DNA of 17,935 bases from Pseudomonadota bacterium (GTDB lineage: Bacteria; Pseudomonadota; Alphaproteobacteria; Acetobacterales; Acetobacteraceae): positions 1 to 17,935 of the forward strand of contig JAKBCB010000019.1 of the NCBI GenBank assembly GCA_021808185.1, in the 5' to 3' direction. Shown here piece after piece: positions 1 through 7,667 of this stretch. Position 1 is the first letter of the stretch; each line of letters opens with the position of its first letter. A model generated the notes under the pieces. The model saw only the letters and a program-made list of their open reading frames with translations, made no database searches and had not been told where the DNA came from. The position numbers and the translations under genes were made by a program.

Positions 1-1575
1 GGCGTGCTGATGATCTGCGTCATCATTCTCGCGGTCCTCGCCCTCGTTGTGGTGAAGGCGCTGGCGGGCAGCCCGTGGGGCACGTTCACGGTCGTCTGCA
101 CCATCCCGATCGCGCTGATCATGGGCGTGTACAGCCGCTTCCTGCGGCCGGGCCGCATTGGCGAGATGTCCATCCTGGGCGCCATGCTGATGCTGGCGGC
201 ACTGATCTACGGCAGGACCGTCTCGGAAAGCCCCGCGCTCGCGCCCTGGTTCACCCTGAGCGGCGAGACGCTCGCGATCATGATCATCGGCTACGGCTTC
301 GTCGCCTCGGTGCTGCCGGTGTGGTTGTTGCTGGCCCCGCGTGACTACCTGTCCACCTTCCTGAAGGTTGGCACCATCCTCCTGCTCGCGGTCGGAATCC
401 TCATCGTGCGGCCCGAGTTGCAGATGAGCGCGGTGACGCGCTTCGTGGACGGCACTGGCCCGGTCTGGGCGGGCGGGCTGTTTCCCTTCCTGTTCATCAC
501 CATCGCCTGCGGCGCGGTGTCCGGCTGGCATTCGTTGATTGCCTCGGGCACGACGCCAAAGATGATCGAGAACGAGTCGCAGATCCGCATGATCGGCTAT
601 GGCGGAATGCTGATGGAATCGCTGGTCGGCATCATGGCGATGATCGGCGCCACGGTGATCCACCCCGGCGTGTACTTCGCCATGAACAGCTCGGCCGCGC
701 TGATCGGGACGGATCCGGGCCATGCCGCGCAGGTGATCTCGTCATGGGGCTTCGTCGTCACGCCGGATATGCTGACCCAGGTCGCGCACGACGTGGGCGA
801 AAGCTCGATCCTGTCGCGCACCGGCGGCGCGCCGACACTCGCGGTCGGCATGGCCAGCATCCTGTCCGGATTCCTCGGCGGCAAGGCGATGGCGGGGATC
901 TGGTATCACTTCGCGATCCTGTTCGAGGCGCTGTTCATCCTCACCACGGTCGATGCCGGCACCCGGGTCTGCCGCTTCATGATCCAGGATCTGGTTGGCA
1001 ATGTCGTGCCCGCGTTCAGGGCGACAGAATCCTGGGCGAACAACATCATCGGTTCCGCCCTCTCGTGCCTGCTGTGGGGGTATTTCCTTTATCAGGGCGT
1101 GATCGATCCGCTCGGTGGTATCTGGACGCTGTGGCCCCTGTTCGGCACCGCCAATCAGATGCTGGCCGCGATCGCGCTGACGCTGTGCACGGTCGTGCTG
1201 TTCAAGATGAAGCGCCAACGCTACGCCTGGGTCACCATCGCGCCGACCGCTTGGCTGGTGGCCTGCACGGTGACGGCGGGGCTGGAAAAAGTGTTCAGCC
1301 CGGATGCGGCGGTGGGGTTCGTCAGTCACGCCTCCAAGTTCGGTCAGGCTCTGGCTGCCGGCACCGTCCTTGCTCCCGCCAAATCGCTCTCGCAGATGGG
1401 CCAGATCGTTTTCAACGACTATGTCGATGCGACCCTCGCGGGGGCGTTTGCGGTCGTGGTCGTGGTGATGGTCGTTTATGGCGTGATCCATTGCCGCAAG
1501 GCGATACGCGATCCCAGGATCACGACACACGAGATCGGCGCGGCTGGCGCGCTTGCCGGAGCAGGCGATGACTGA
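1..1575 (+). CDS. cstA: CstA-family carbon starvation / peptide-pyruvate transporter, 5'-truncated by window edge
   Basis: Polytopic inner-membrane transporter of the CstA/BtsT family, which takes up pyruvate or peptides during carbon limitation. The frame is open from the first base, and about 523 residues are visible against roughly 690-700 for the family, so the N-terminal quarter lies outside the window. Visible support: many hydrophobic segments in succession, the conserved stretch GAVSGWHSLIASGTTPKMI near 510-565, and the motif LFGTANQMLAAIALT near 1140-1185. A large soluble or periplasmic insert is not evident. The stop overlaps the start of the YbdD-like gene by 8 nt (ATGACTGA), the usual arrangement of these transporters with their small cytoplasmic partner. 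The GTG and CTG codons at positions 4-9 are internal, not starts. Family assignment is strong; substrate (pyruvate or peptide) cannot be told from sequence alone. Confidence 0.93.
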   Translation, partial: GVLMICVIILAVLALVVVKALAGSPWGTFTVVCTIPIALIMGVYSRFLRPGRIGEMSILGAMLMLAALIYGRTVSESPALAPWFTLSGETLAIMIIGYGFVASVLPVWLLLAPRDYLSTFLKVGTILLLAVGILIVRPELQMSAVTRFVDGTGPVWAGGLFPFLFITIACGAVSGWHSLIASGTTPKMIENESQIRMIGYGGMLMESLVGIMAMIGATVIHPGVYFAMNSSAALIGTDPGHAAQVISSWGFVVTPDMLTQVAHDVGESSILSRTGGAPTLAVGMASILSGFLGGKAMAGIWYHFAILFEALFILTTVDAGTRVCRFMIQDLVGNVVPAFRATESWANNIIGSALSCLLWGYFLYQGVIDPLGGIWTLWPLFGTANQMLAAIALTLCTVVLFKMKRQRYAWVTIAPTAWLVACTVTAGLEKVFSPDAAVGFVSHASKFGQALAAGTVLAPAKSLSQMGQIVFNDYVDATLAGAFAVVVVVMVVYGVIHCRKAIRDPRITTHEIGAAGALAGAGDD

Positions 1576-1783
1576 GGCAGCCACGGGACGGCTCCGGCTG
1601 GTCTGCGAGCGTGTCGTGCAGACCGCGCGGCTGATGGTCGGTGTGCCCGACTACCAGACGTATCTCGCGCATCGGCGGGACCAGCATCCGGACAAGCCGG
1701 CGATGACCTACGAGGAGTTTTTCCGCGAACGCCAGGCCGCGCGCTACGCAATCGGCAAGGGCCGGTTTCGTGGATGCTGCTGA
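1568..1783 (+). CDS. YbdD/YjiX family small protein (DUF466)
   Basis: A 71-residue cytoplasmic protein of the YbdD/YjiX family. In enterobacteria the equivalent protein is encoded next to CstA or BtsT and is needed for, or modulates, their transport activity. Visible hallmarks: the N-terminal VCERVVQTARLMVGVPDYQTYL segment read in parts (VPDYQTYLAHRR), the HPDKPAMTYEEFFRERQ segment and the basic, Cys-ending tail (GRFRGCC). The ATG at 1568 is chosen because it gives the family's usual length and overlaps the cstA stop; an in-frame TTG at 1553 would add five residues. The 8-nt overlap implies translational coupling with the transporter. No independent promoter is visible. Confidence 0.9.
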   Translation: MTEAATGRLRLVCERVVQTARLMVGVPDYQTYLAHRRDQHPDKPAMTYEEFFRERQAARYAIGKGRFRGCC

Positions 1784-1916
1784 CGGCGATCCGCCCCCGG
1801 AGCTTGCGGCGGAACACGCAGGCGCGCCGGAAACGGGCCGAGAAACTCCGAACGTCCGACAGTGTGTGTCAGTTGCGTTCAGTGATCAGAATTGTCCGCT
1901 AAGCCATTGAAAAAAC

Positions 1917-1991
<75 letters not shown>

Positions 1992-2005
1992 ACTCCGTGG
2001 CGGTC

Positions 2006-2034
2006 GCTATAGCGGAGCGCGGGCGCCGCCGCAA
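2006..2034 (-). promoter_or_regulatory. Putative sigma70-type promoter of tRNA-Thr
   Basis: On the minus strand TTGCGG (2029-2034) is followed after 17 bp by TATAGC (2006-2011). The predicted start is about 7 nt further on, a few bases before the mature tRNA 5' end at 1991. Spacing and position fit well, but this is a by-eye call in GC-rich sequence. It lies just past the DUF934 stop codon, so read-through from that operon is also possible. Confidence 0.5.
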
Positions 2035-2045
2035 CCGACGTGCGG

Positions 2046-2558
2046 TCAGCCCAGCGCGCGGCTCAGCGCCATGCGCCGGCGCAGCAGGGAGACCGGGGTC
2101 GCGGCGTCCATGCCGGCTTGATACGCCACGCGGAAGCGCCCGAGTGCCGCGGCCCAGGGCGCGAGATCGGCCCCGTCCGGCACGGCCACGGCGGTGAAGC
2201 CGCAGCGCAGCAGGAAGGCATGCTGGTCCGGCAGGACATGGCCGACGGCGCGGATCTCGCCCGTGTACCCGTACCGCTCGCGCAGCGCGCGGCCGATGCT
2301 GAAGCCGCGCCCGTCGCGGAATTTCGGGAACTCCACCACCACCAGCGCCACCCGGTCGAGGAACGGCGCGATATCCTCCGGCGCGGTCGCCGAGGCGACC
2401 TGGATGCCCAACGCGGCATTGCGACCCGCGAGCGCCTCGGCCTCGCGTTGCAGCCGCGCGAAAGCAATCAGTGCGGGCGCGTCGGACGGCAGGGGGGCGT
2501 CGTCCGCGACCACCACGAAACGGTCCTCGGCCAGCCGGCCATTCTCAAGCAGCGGCAT
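2046..2558 (-). CDS. DUF934 domain protein, sulfite reductase operon
   Basis: A 170-residue soluble protein with the DUF934 domain over most of its length. The diagnostic part is the middle: FLDRVALVVVEFPKFRDGRG, then the RALRERYGYTGEIRAVGHV segment and the PDQHAFLLRCGF segment. No biochemical function is established for this family; it recurs next to siroheme sulfite/nitrite reductases in alpha-, beta- and gammaproteobacteria, so a role in electron supply or assembly of that enzyme is inferred from context. The ATG at 2556-2558 is preceded by a near-perfect Shine-Dalgarno AAGGAGG (2565-2571, 6-nt spacer) embedded in the end of the reductase gene, and the two genes overlap by 14 nt. It is the last gene of a three-gene operon. 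Confidence 0.9.
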   Translation of the reverse strand: MPLLENGRLAEDRFVVVADDAPLPSDAPALIAFARLQREAEALAGRNAALGIQVASATAPEDIAPFLDRVALVVVEFPKFRDGRGFSIGRALRERYGYTGEIRAVGHVLPDQHAFLLRCGFTAVAVPDGADLAPWAAALGRFRVAYQAGMDAATPVSLLRRRMALSRALG

Positions 2559-4257
2559 GCAGAGCCTCCTTGAATGGGGCCATGCCCAGGCGGCGATAGG
2601 CCGCCAGGAACGTCTCGCCCGGTTCGCGCCGCGCGAGGTAGGTGCGGATCAGCGTTTCCACCACACCCACCACGCCCTCGTACGGCACGGACGGGCCGAC
2701 GATCTCGCCGATGGCGGCGTCGTTGCCGGCCGAGCCGCCGAGAGTGATCTGATAGTATTCCTCGCCCTTCTTATCGACGCCGAGAATGCCGATGGCACCG
2801 ACATGGTGGTGGCCGCAGGCGTTGATGCAGCCGGAGATGTTGATGCTGATCGGCCCGATCTCGTATTGCCGTTGCAGGTCGGCGAACCGCTCCGACAGCA
2901 TTTGCGCCACCGGGATCGCGCGCGCGTTGGCGAGGCTGCAATAGTCCAGCCCCGGGCAAGCGATAATGTCCGTCACCGTGCCGATATTGGGCGTGGCGAG
3001 GCCCAGCGCGTCCAGTGCCCGCCAGAGGTCGAACAGTTCGTCCTGGCGGACATGCGGCAGCACCAGATTCTGCACATGCGTCACGCGGATTTCGTCGAAC
3101 GAGTACCGGTCGGCGAGGTCGGCGACCGCGTCCATCTGCTCGGCGGTGGCATCGCCCGGAATGCCGCCGATGGGTTTCAGCGAAATCACCGCCGAGATGT
3201 AGCCCGGCCGTTGGTGCGGGTGCGTGTTGTGCGCGACCCAGTCGGCGAATGCCGCGTCGGCCGCGACCTGGCGCGCCAACGTGGCCTCGGCGTGCGGCAG
3301 GGTCTCGAACGGCGGCGGTGCGAAATGCGCGCGGATCGCAGCGATTACCTCCGGCTCCAGCCGGAATTTTCCGCGCGGCAGGGTGGCGAATTCCTGCTCC
3401 ACCATTTCGATGAAGCGGGCCGCGCCCACGTCGCGCAGCAGGATTTTCACGCGCGCCTTGTGGATGTTCTCCCGCCCGCCGAGCGCGTTGTACACGCGCA
3501 GGATGGCTTCCATGTAGGACAGGAAATCCGGCTCATCCAGCCAGTCGCGCAGCTTGGTGCCGATCAGCGGCACGCGGCCGAGGCCGCCACCGGCCCAGAC
3601 CTCGAACCCGGTCTCGCCGGACGGGCCGCGCCTGGCGACGAGGCCGATGTCGTGCACCTGGATCGCGGCGCGGTCGTTCGGGGCGCCGGTGATGGCGATC
3701 TTGAATTTGCGGGGCAGGTAGCTGAACTCGGGGTGCAACGTGGACCATTGGCGGAGAATCTCCGCATAGACGCGCGGATCCACCACCTCGTCGGCGGCCG
3801 CGCCCGCGAACTCATCGGTGGTGACGTTGCGGATGCAGTTGCCGCTGGTCTGGATCGAATGCAGGTCGGCCTCGGCCAGCGTTGCCAGCACGTCGGGTGC
3901 CTGTTCCAGCTTGATCCAGTTGAATTGCAGGTTCTGCCGGGTGGTGAAGTGGCCGAAGCCGCGATCGTAGGTGCGGGCGATATGGGCAAGCTGGCGCAGT
4001 TGGCGCGAACTCAGCACGCCGTACGGGACGGCGCAGCGCAACATGTAGGCGTGCAGCTGCAGGTACAGGCCGTTCATCAGCCGCAGCGGCTTGAACTCGT
4101 CCTCGGTCAGCGCGCCGGCCAGCCGGCGCTCCACCTGGGCGCGGAATTCACCGACGCGCTCGCGCAGGAACTCGCGATCATACTCATCATATTGGTAGAT
4201 TCTGGCGCGGGTGCGCGCGGCAGCCGGCAGGGCGATGTGGCTCTCGATGATATCCAT
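2545..4257 (-). CDS. cysI: Siroheme-[4Fe-4S] sulfite/nitrite reductase, hemoprotein
   Basis: Cytoplasmic enzyme for six-electron reduction of sulfite to sulfide (or nitrite to ammonia), 570 residues, the usual length for one-chain reductases of this class. It shows the duplicated ferredoxin-like half-domain and siroheme domain layout: TTRQNLQFNW near residues 105-114, TSGNCIRNVTTDEF near 137-150 (siroheme contacts), PRKFKIAITG near 182-191, and the cluster ligands C434-x5-C440 and C477-x3-C481 (CPGLDYC and SGCINACG). The start ATG at 4255-4257 follows an AAGGA-like element; the open frame extends upstream but only over the DUF2849 gene. It lies 23 nt downstream of DUF2849 and overlaps DUF934, the alphaproteobacterial assimilatory sulfite reductase arrangement. 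That favours sulfite over nitrite as substrate, though sequence alone does not prove it. No separate flavoprotein subunit is in the window; ferredoxin or an unlinked reductase would have to supply electrons. Confidence 0.93.
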   Translation of the reverse strand: MDIIESHIALPAAARTRARIYQYDEYDREFLRERVGEFRAQVERRLAGALTEDEFKPLRLMNGLYLQLHAYMLRCAVPYGVLSSRQLRQLAHIARTYDRGFGHFTTRQNLQFNWIKLEQAPDVLATLAEADLHSIQTSGNCIRNVTTDEFAGAAADEVVDPRVYAEILRQWSTLHPEFSYLPRKFKIAITGAPNDRAAIQVHDIGLVARRGPSGETGFEVWAGGGLGRVPLIGTKLRDWLDEPDFLSYMEAILRVYNALGGRENIHKARVKILLRDVGAARFIEMVEQEFATLPRGKFRLEPEVIAAIRAHFAPPPFETLPHAEATLARQVAADAAFADWVAHNTHPHQRPGYISAVISLKPIGGIPGDATAEQMDAVADLADRYSFDEIRVTHVQNLVLPHVRQDELFDLWRALDALGLATPNIGTVTDIIACPGLDYCSLANARAIPVAQMLSERFADLQRQYEIGPISINISGCINACGHHHVGAIGILGVDKKGEEYYQITLGGSAGNDAAIGEIVGPSVPYEGVVGVVETLIRTYLARREPGETFLAAYRRLGMAPFKEALHAAA

Positions 4258-4280
4258 GCGCGTGGTTCCTTCGCCGCGGT

Positions 4281-4595
4281 TCAGGCCGCGAGCGCGCCGG
4301 CGGCCACGCTCGGCCCCTCGGCGCGGTATTTTTCTCGGGCGCGCAGGGGCTTGGGGCCGGTGGCGCCCAGAGTCACCTCGACCGCGTAGGGGGCCACGAT
4401 CTCCTGCCGGCGTTCGGCCGCGGCGCCGAGCGCCAAGCCGCTTTCCACCGCCTCGCCCACAAAGATGGCGGCCTCGGCCACATGGACGGACCAGCGTCCG
4501 CCCCCGGCGAGCCAGACCACGCGGCCGTCGCGCAGCCGGTTGGCGGTGACCACCAGCGGCTGCGCCGCGCCCTTTGTCTTGACCTTGGCCTGCAT
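4281..4595 (-). CDS. DUF2849 domain protein, first gene of sulfite reductase operon
   Basis: A 104-residue protein with a DUF2849 domain: an N-terminal beta-rich portion (LVVTANRLRDGRVVWLAGG), a middle with two alanine-rich stretches and the ending VTLGATGPKPLRAREKYRAEG, typical of the family. Function is unknown; members are found almost only upstream of alphaproteobacterial sulfite reductases, so an accessory role in sulfite reduction is inferred. The ATG at 4593-4595 is used; no strong Shine-Dalgarno is visible. It opens the operon, with 163 nt to the divergent RNA methyltransferase gene, an interval that contains a perfect inverted repeat. Confidence 0.88.
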   Translation of the reverse strand: MQAKVKTKGAAQPLVVTANRLRDGRVVWLAGGGRWSVHVAEAAIFVGEAVESGLALGAAAERRQEIVAPYAVEVTLGATGPKPLRAREKYRAEGPSVAAGALAA

Positions 4596-4640
4596 GATCC
4601 GACCACCCCAACCGTTCTAACCGTGTGCGTCGTCATATAA

Positions 4641-4669
4641 GAAATTCCACGTTTAAGAAAGAGAATTTC
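4641..4669. promoter_or_regulatory. Inverted repeat GAAATTC-N15-GAATTTC, candidate operator of the sulfite reductase operon
   Basis: Perfect 7-bp inverted repeat: GAAATTC at 4641-4647 and GAATTTC at 4663-4669, arm centres 22 bp apart, about two helical turns. It is an AT-rich island in GC-rich sequence, 46 nt upstream of the DUF2849 start. A TTATAT element on the minus strand (4635-4640) directly abuts it and could be a -10 box with no good -35, as expected for an activator-dependent promoter. On the plus strand TTTAAG (4652-4657), 17 bp, TATCCT (4675-4680) could serve the divergent methyltransferase gene. The regulator is not identifiable from the window. Confidence 0.45.
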
Positions 4670-4758
4670 GGCGGTATCCTGCCATGCAACGCACACGCGG
4701 CGTGGTTCGTGCCCGTCTGGCGTTGCGGCGGTGACGGCTTGTGGCCTAGACCCGTGCG

Positions 4759-5349
4759 ATGCATCCGGCCAGACCACGCGGCTATTTCGGCATCGGGGTG
4801 GAGGGCGTCTCCAAATCCGCCAACGTGGGCGCGCTGCTGCGCACCGCGCATGCCTTCGGCGCGTCTTTCTGTTTCACCGTCGGCGCCGGCTTCGACACCC
4901 GCGCCTCCCGCGCCGCCGACACCGCCGATGCGCCGAGCCATGTGCCGCTGTGGCGCTTCCCCTCGGTGGAGGCCATGGCGTTGCCAGAACGGTGCGAACT
5001 GGTCGGGATCGAGTTGCTGGACGACGCCATCGAGTTGCCCAGCTTCCGCCATCCGCTGAGTGCCGCCTATGTGCTGGGCCCGGAGCGCGCCGGCCTGTCG
5101 GACGCCATGCTGGCGCGCTGCCGGCATGTGGTGCGCATCCCGACGCGCTTCGCGCTTAACCTCGCGGTGGCCGGGGCGCTGGTGCTGTACGACCGGATGT
5201 TGCAGCACGGCCGCTTCGCCGAGCGCCCGGTGGGCAGCGGCGGCGGCGAACCGCTGGAGCCCGCCGCGAGCCACGGCGCGCCGGTGTTCCGCCGCCACGT
5301 GCCCGCCTGGATCGCCTCCGCCGCCCCGGCCGGCGATACCGAGGCATGA
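4759..5349 (+). CDS. SpoU/TrmH-family SPOUT RNA 2'-O-methyltransferase
   Basis: AdoMet-dependent RNA ribose methyltransferase with the trefoil-knot SPOUT fold; 196 residues. The three SpoU motifs are visible: motif 1 with N22-V-G and R28 (SANVGALLRTA), motif 2 VLGPERAGLS at 105-114, motif 3 around N134 (RFALNLAVAGALVLYDR). The protein is a bare catalytic domain with no N-terminal substrate-binding extension, so it may be a tRNA (TrmL/TrmH-like) enzyme, but the target nucleotide cannot be assigned. A Gly/Pro-rich tail follows the knot. The start at 4759 begins just upstream of the conserved domain. The stop overlaps an ATG of the next gene (ATGA at 5346-5349), making it the head of a three-gene overlapping unit that ends with another RNA methyltransferase, RlmN. 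Confidence 0.9.
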   Translation: MHPARPRGYFGIGVEGVSKSANVGALLRTAHAFGASFCFTVGAGFDTRASRAADTADAPSHVPLWRFPSVEAMALPERCELVGIELLDDAIELPSFRHPLSAAYVLGPERAGLSDAMLARCRHVVRIPTRFALNLAVAGALVLYDRMLQHGRFAERPVGSGGGEPLEPAASHGAPVFRRHVPAWIASAAPAGDTEA

Positions 5350-5384
5350 TGCGCGGGCGCTTGTTCGCCGCCGACCCTGACCGT

Positions 5385-5978
5385 ATGTCTCCGCCCATGC
5401 GCGCACACCCCGGCTTTTCCGTCCTGATTCTCGTCCTTGCCGGCGTCCTCGCCGCCCCCGCCCCGTGGGCGCCGGCCGCGCAGGCGCAAACGGTCAAGAC
5501 GCCCGCCAAGCCCAGCAAGACCGCCAAGCCCGCCGGGCCCAAGGCGATCGGCAAGTTCGACGAATGGACGGCGGCGACCAACAAGGAAGCGGGGCAGACC
5601 GTCTGCTATGCGTTCACCCGCGCGCAATCCTCCAGCGCGGTGCTCAGTGGTCGTGGCGATGTCGTTCTGACCGTGACGGAACGGCCAGGCGGGCGGGATG
5701 CGGTCGCCATCAGCGCCGGATTTGCCTATACACAAAATGCCTCCGTTGCCGTGGCGATCGACGCGCAGCCGCCGCTGGATTTCTACACCGCGCAGCGCTC
5801 CGCCTTCGCGCGCGACGGGCATGCCACGGTGCAGGCCTTCCTCAAGGGCAGGCAGGTTGTCGCCACCTCGCCCGCGCCCAAAAGCGTCGAGGTAGCCGAC
5901 ACGTTCAGCCTCAAGGGGTTCCATGCCGCCTATGCCGCCATCGTGAAGGCGTGCCCGGCTGGCAAGGCCGCGCCGTGA
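5385..5978 (+). CDS. Exported IalB-like (invasion associated locus B) domain protein
   Basis: Periplasmic or surface protein of the IalB-like family, about 197 residues. An N-terminal Sec signal is clear (short basic start, hydrophobic GFSVLILVLAGVLAA, then an Ala-Gln-Ala-Gln site near 5485-5490), followed by a Lys/Pro/Ala-rich spacer and the IalB-like domain: an opening Trp (DEWTAA), Cys in TVCYAFTRA, a VVLTVTERPGG strand and a final ADTFSLKGF segment before KACP. The two cysteines could form a disulfide. Start choice is uncertain: ATG 5346 forms an ATGA overlap with the preceding stop but gives a long acidic n-region; 5385 or 5397 give normal signal peptides, and 5385 is used here. The last bases overlap the GTG start of rlmN by 4 nt. 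IalB is named from Bartonella erythrocyte invasion, but the family is common in free-living alphaproteobacteria, so no virulence role is implied. Confidence 0.82.
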   Translation: MSPPMRAHPGFSVLILVLAGVLAAPAPWAPAAQAQTVKTPAKPSKTAKPAGPKAIGKFDEWTAATNKEAGQTVCYAFTRAQSSSAVLSGRGDVVLTVTERPGGRDAVAISAGFAYTQNASVAVAIDAQPPLDFYTAQRSAFARDGHATVQAFLKGRQVVATSPAPKSVEVADTFSLKGFHAAYAAIVKACPAGKAAP

Positions 5979-7153
5979 GCGCGGCGCTGGACCTGACGGA
6001 GGCGGAACGCGCCCGCATCCTGGCCAAGACCGCGCGCTTTGCCCCGCCGCCGGCGCAACTGGCGGACGGGCGGCGCGATCTGGTCGGGCTGTCGCGCGCC
6101 GAACTGGCCGCGGAAATGGCCGAGATCGGCGAGGCGCCGTTCCGGACCAAGCAGCTCTGGCACTGGATCTACAATCGCGGCGAAACCGATTTCTCGCGCA
6201 TGTCCACCATCGCCAAGCCGTTGCAGGCGAAGCTGGCGGAACAGTTCATTGTCGGCCGGCCCGAAGCCGCCGTCGTGCAGACCAGCGAAGACGCGACGAA
6301 AAAATTCCTGTTCCGGTTCCGCGACGGACAGGAGGCGGAGACGGTCTATATTCCCGACCGGCAGGAGGATCGCGGCGCCGTCTGTATCTCTTCCCAGGTT
6401 GGCTGCACCCTGTCCTGCCGCTTTTGCCATACCGGGACACAAGCGTTGGTGCGCAACCTCGGTGCCGCGGAAATCGTCGGCCAATTCATGGCCGCGCGCG
6501 ACAGCTACGGCGAATGGCCGAGCCCGCGCGGGGAGACGCCGCGCCTACTCTCGACCATCGTGCTGATGGGCATGGGCGAGCCGCTGTACAATTACGAGAA
6601 CGTAGCTCGCGCCATGACCATCGTGATGGACGGCGAGGGCATCGCGCTGTCGCGCCGGCGCATCACGCTGTCCACCTCCGGCGTGGTGCCTATGATGGAC
6701 CGCGCGGGGGCGGAACTTGGCGTGAACCTGGCGGTGTCGCTCCACGCGGTGCGTGACGAGCTGCGCGACGAGATTGTGCCGCTGAACCGCAAATACCCGA
6801 TCGCGGAGGTCATCGCCGCCTGCCGCCGCTACCCGGCCGCCAGCAACGCGCGCAGGATCACGTTCGAGTACGTGATGCTGAAGGGCATCAACGACTCGCC
6901 CGCCGACGCGCACGAGCTGATCCGCCTGATCGCGGGGATTCCGGCGAAGGTGAACCTCATTCCGTTCAATCCGTGGCCGGGCAGCCCCTACGAGACCAGC
7001 ACGGCGGCCGCGATTGACCGGTTCGCCAATATCGTGATGGACGCAGGGTTTTCCTCGCCGGTGCGGACCCCGCGCGGGCGCGACATCCTGGCGGCGTGCG
7101 GGCAGTTGCGTACGGACAGCCGGCGCGAGCGGGCCGGCGTCGCCGCCCCCTAG
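5975..7153 (+). CDS. rlmN: 23S rRNA (adenine2503-C2)/tRNA (adenine37-C2) methyltransferase, radical SAM
   Basis: Radical SAM enzyme that methylates C2 of A2503 in 23S rRNA and A37 of some tRNAs; 392 residues. All catalytic cysteines are present: C144-x3-C148-x2-C151 (CTLSCRFC) for the 4Fe-4S cluster, C375 (ILAACGQL), which carries the methylene group, and C137 seven residues before the cluster motif. MGMGEPLYNYENV (198-210) is the SAM-binding GEP motif, and FEYVMLKGIND and NLIPFNPWPGSPYE are family blocks. The GTG start at 5975 overlaps the IalB gene by 4 nt (GTGA) with AAGG seven bases before it; the open frame upstream is a shadow of the IalB gene. It ends 13 nt before the convergent exported-protein gene. 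Confidence 0.96.
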   Translation: MSAALDLTEAERARILAKTARFAPPPAQLADGRRDLVGLSRAELAAEMAEIGEAPFRTKQLWHWIYNRGETDFSRMSTIAKPLQAKLAEQFIVGRPEAAVVQTSEDATKKFLFRFRDGQEAETVYIPDRQEDRGAVCISSQVGCTLSCRFCHTGTQALVRNLGAAEIVGQFMAARDSYGEWPSPRGETPRLLSTIVLMGMGEPLYNYENVARAMTIVMDGEGIALSRRRITLSTSGVVPMMDRAGAELGVNLAVSLHAVRDELRDEIVPLNRKYPIAEVIAACRRYPAASNARRITFEYVMLKGINDSPADAHELIRLIAGIPAKVNLIPFNPWPGSPYETSTAAAIDRFANIVMDAGFSSPVRTPRGRDILAACGQLRTDSRRERAGVAAP

Positions 7154-7166
7154 CGTGTGGCGCCGG

Positions 7167-7667
7167 TTATTTCGCCCAGTCGATGACCGCGCGGCTCAGA
7201 CACTCGCCATCCGCCGTGCTCACGATCCCGAAGCTGAGCTTTCCCCAAGGGCGCGGATAGCTCCAATCGGTCGGGCGGTCCGGCGGCCCGCCGGCCAGCG
7301 GCGGCGCGATGTCCTCGGGTGCGCCGTACCGATCCATAACCGCGCGCGCGGACACGCAGGGTTCGGTCTTGATATCGAGCACGATCAGGCCCTTGCGCTG
7401 GTTCGGGTCGCGGGCTTTGCGCACCTCGATGTGCGAGAAGGGGCTGCGCGGCGGGAAATCACCCACGCGGATTTCGAAGTATTCGGTCGAGCCCTGCTCC
7501 GCCAGCATCAGATGCAGCAGCCGATCCAGGTCCGCGTTGCTCGTGCCGCGCGATTCGACCAGCTTGTCCACCGCGTCCAGCACCCGTTCGTCCGCACCCA
7601 TGGCAGAAGGCCCCATCTCAAGCAGCGCCAGGACGACGGTTGCCTGGAGCAACCATCGCCGATTCAT
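7167..7667 (-). CDS. Exported 166-aa protein, candidate immunity partner of the PAAR metallopeptidase
   Basis: Family not recognised. The protein has a Sec-type signal (MNRR, then a hydrophobic WLLQATVVLALLEMG stretch, likely cleavage near residues 22-25), a short helical part (DERVLDAVDKLVESRG and ADLDRLLHLMLAEQG) and a beta-looking part with FEIRVGDF, KGLIVLDIKTEPC and WGKLSFGIVSTADGEC. C104 and C156 could form a periplasmic disulfide. Its ATG overlaps the stop of the upstream PAAR gene by 4 nt (7664-7667), with no Shine-Dalgarno of its own, so translation is probably coupled. Small size, export signal and coupling to a putative toxin suggest an immunity protein guarding the periplasm; this is inference from context, not from homology. 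Confidence 0.6.
   Translation of the reverse strand: MNRRWLLQATVVLALLEMGPSAMGADERVLDAVDKLVESRGTSNADLDRLLHLMLAEQGSTEYFEIRVGDFPPRSPFSHIEVRKARDPNQRKGLIVLDIKTEPCVSARAVMDRYGAPEDIAPPLAGGPPDRPTDWSYPRPWGKLSFGIVSTADGECLSRAVIDWAK

Noticed and set aside
1790..1813. TCCGCC-N12-GGCGGA inverted repeat after the YbdD-like gene as a terminator
   Set aside because: Only six pairs, a 12-nt loop and no T-run; not convincing in this GC-rich context.
5465..5974. N-terminal extension of RlmN within the open frame
   Set aside because: These codons overlap the IalB-like gene in another frame and give no protein-like sequence; the GTG at 5975 yields the normal RlmN length.
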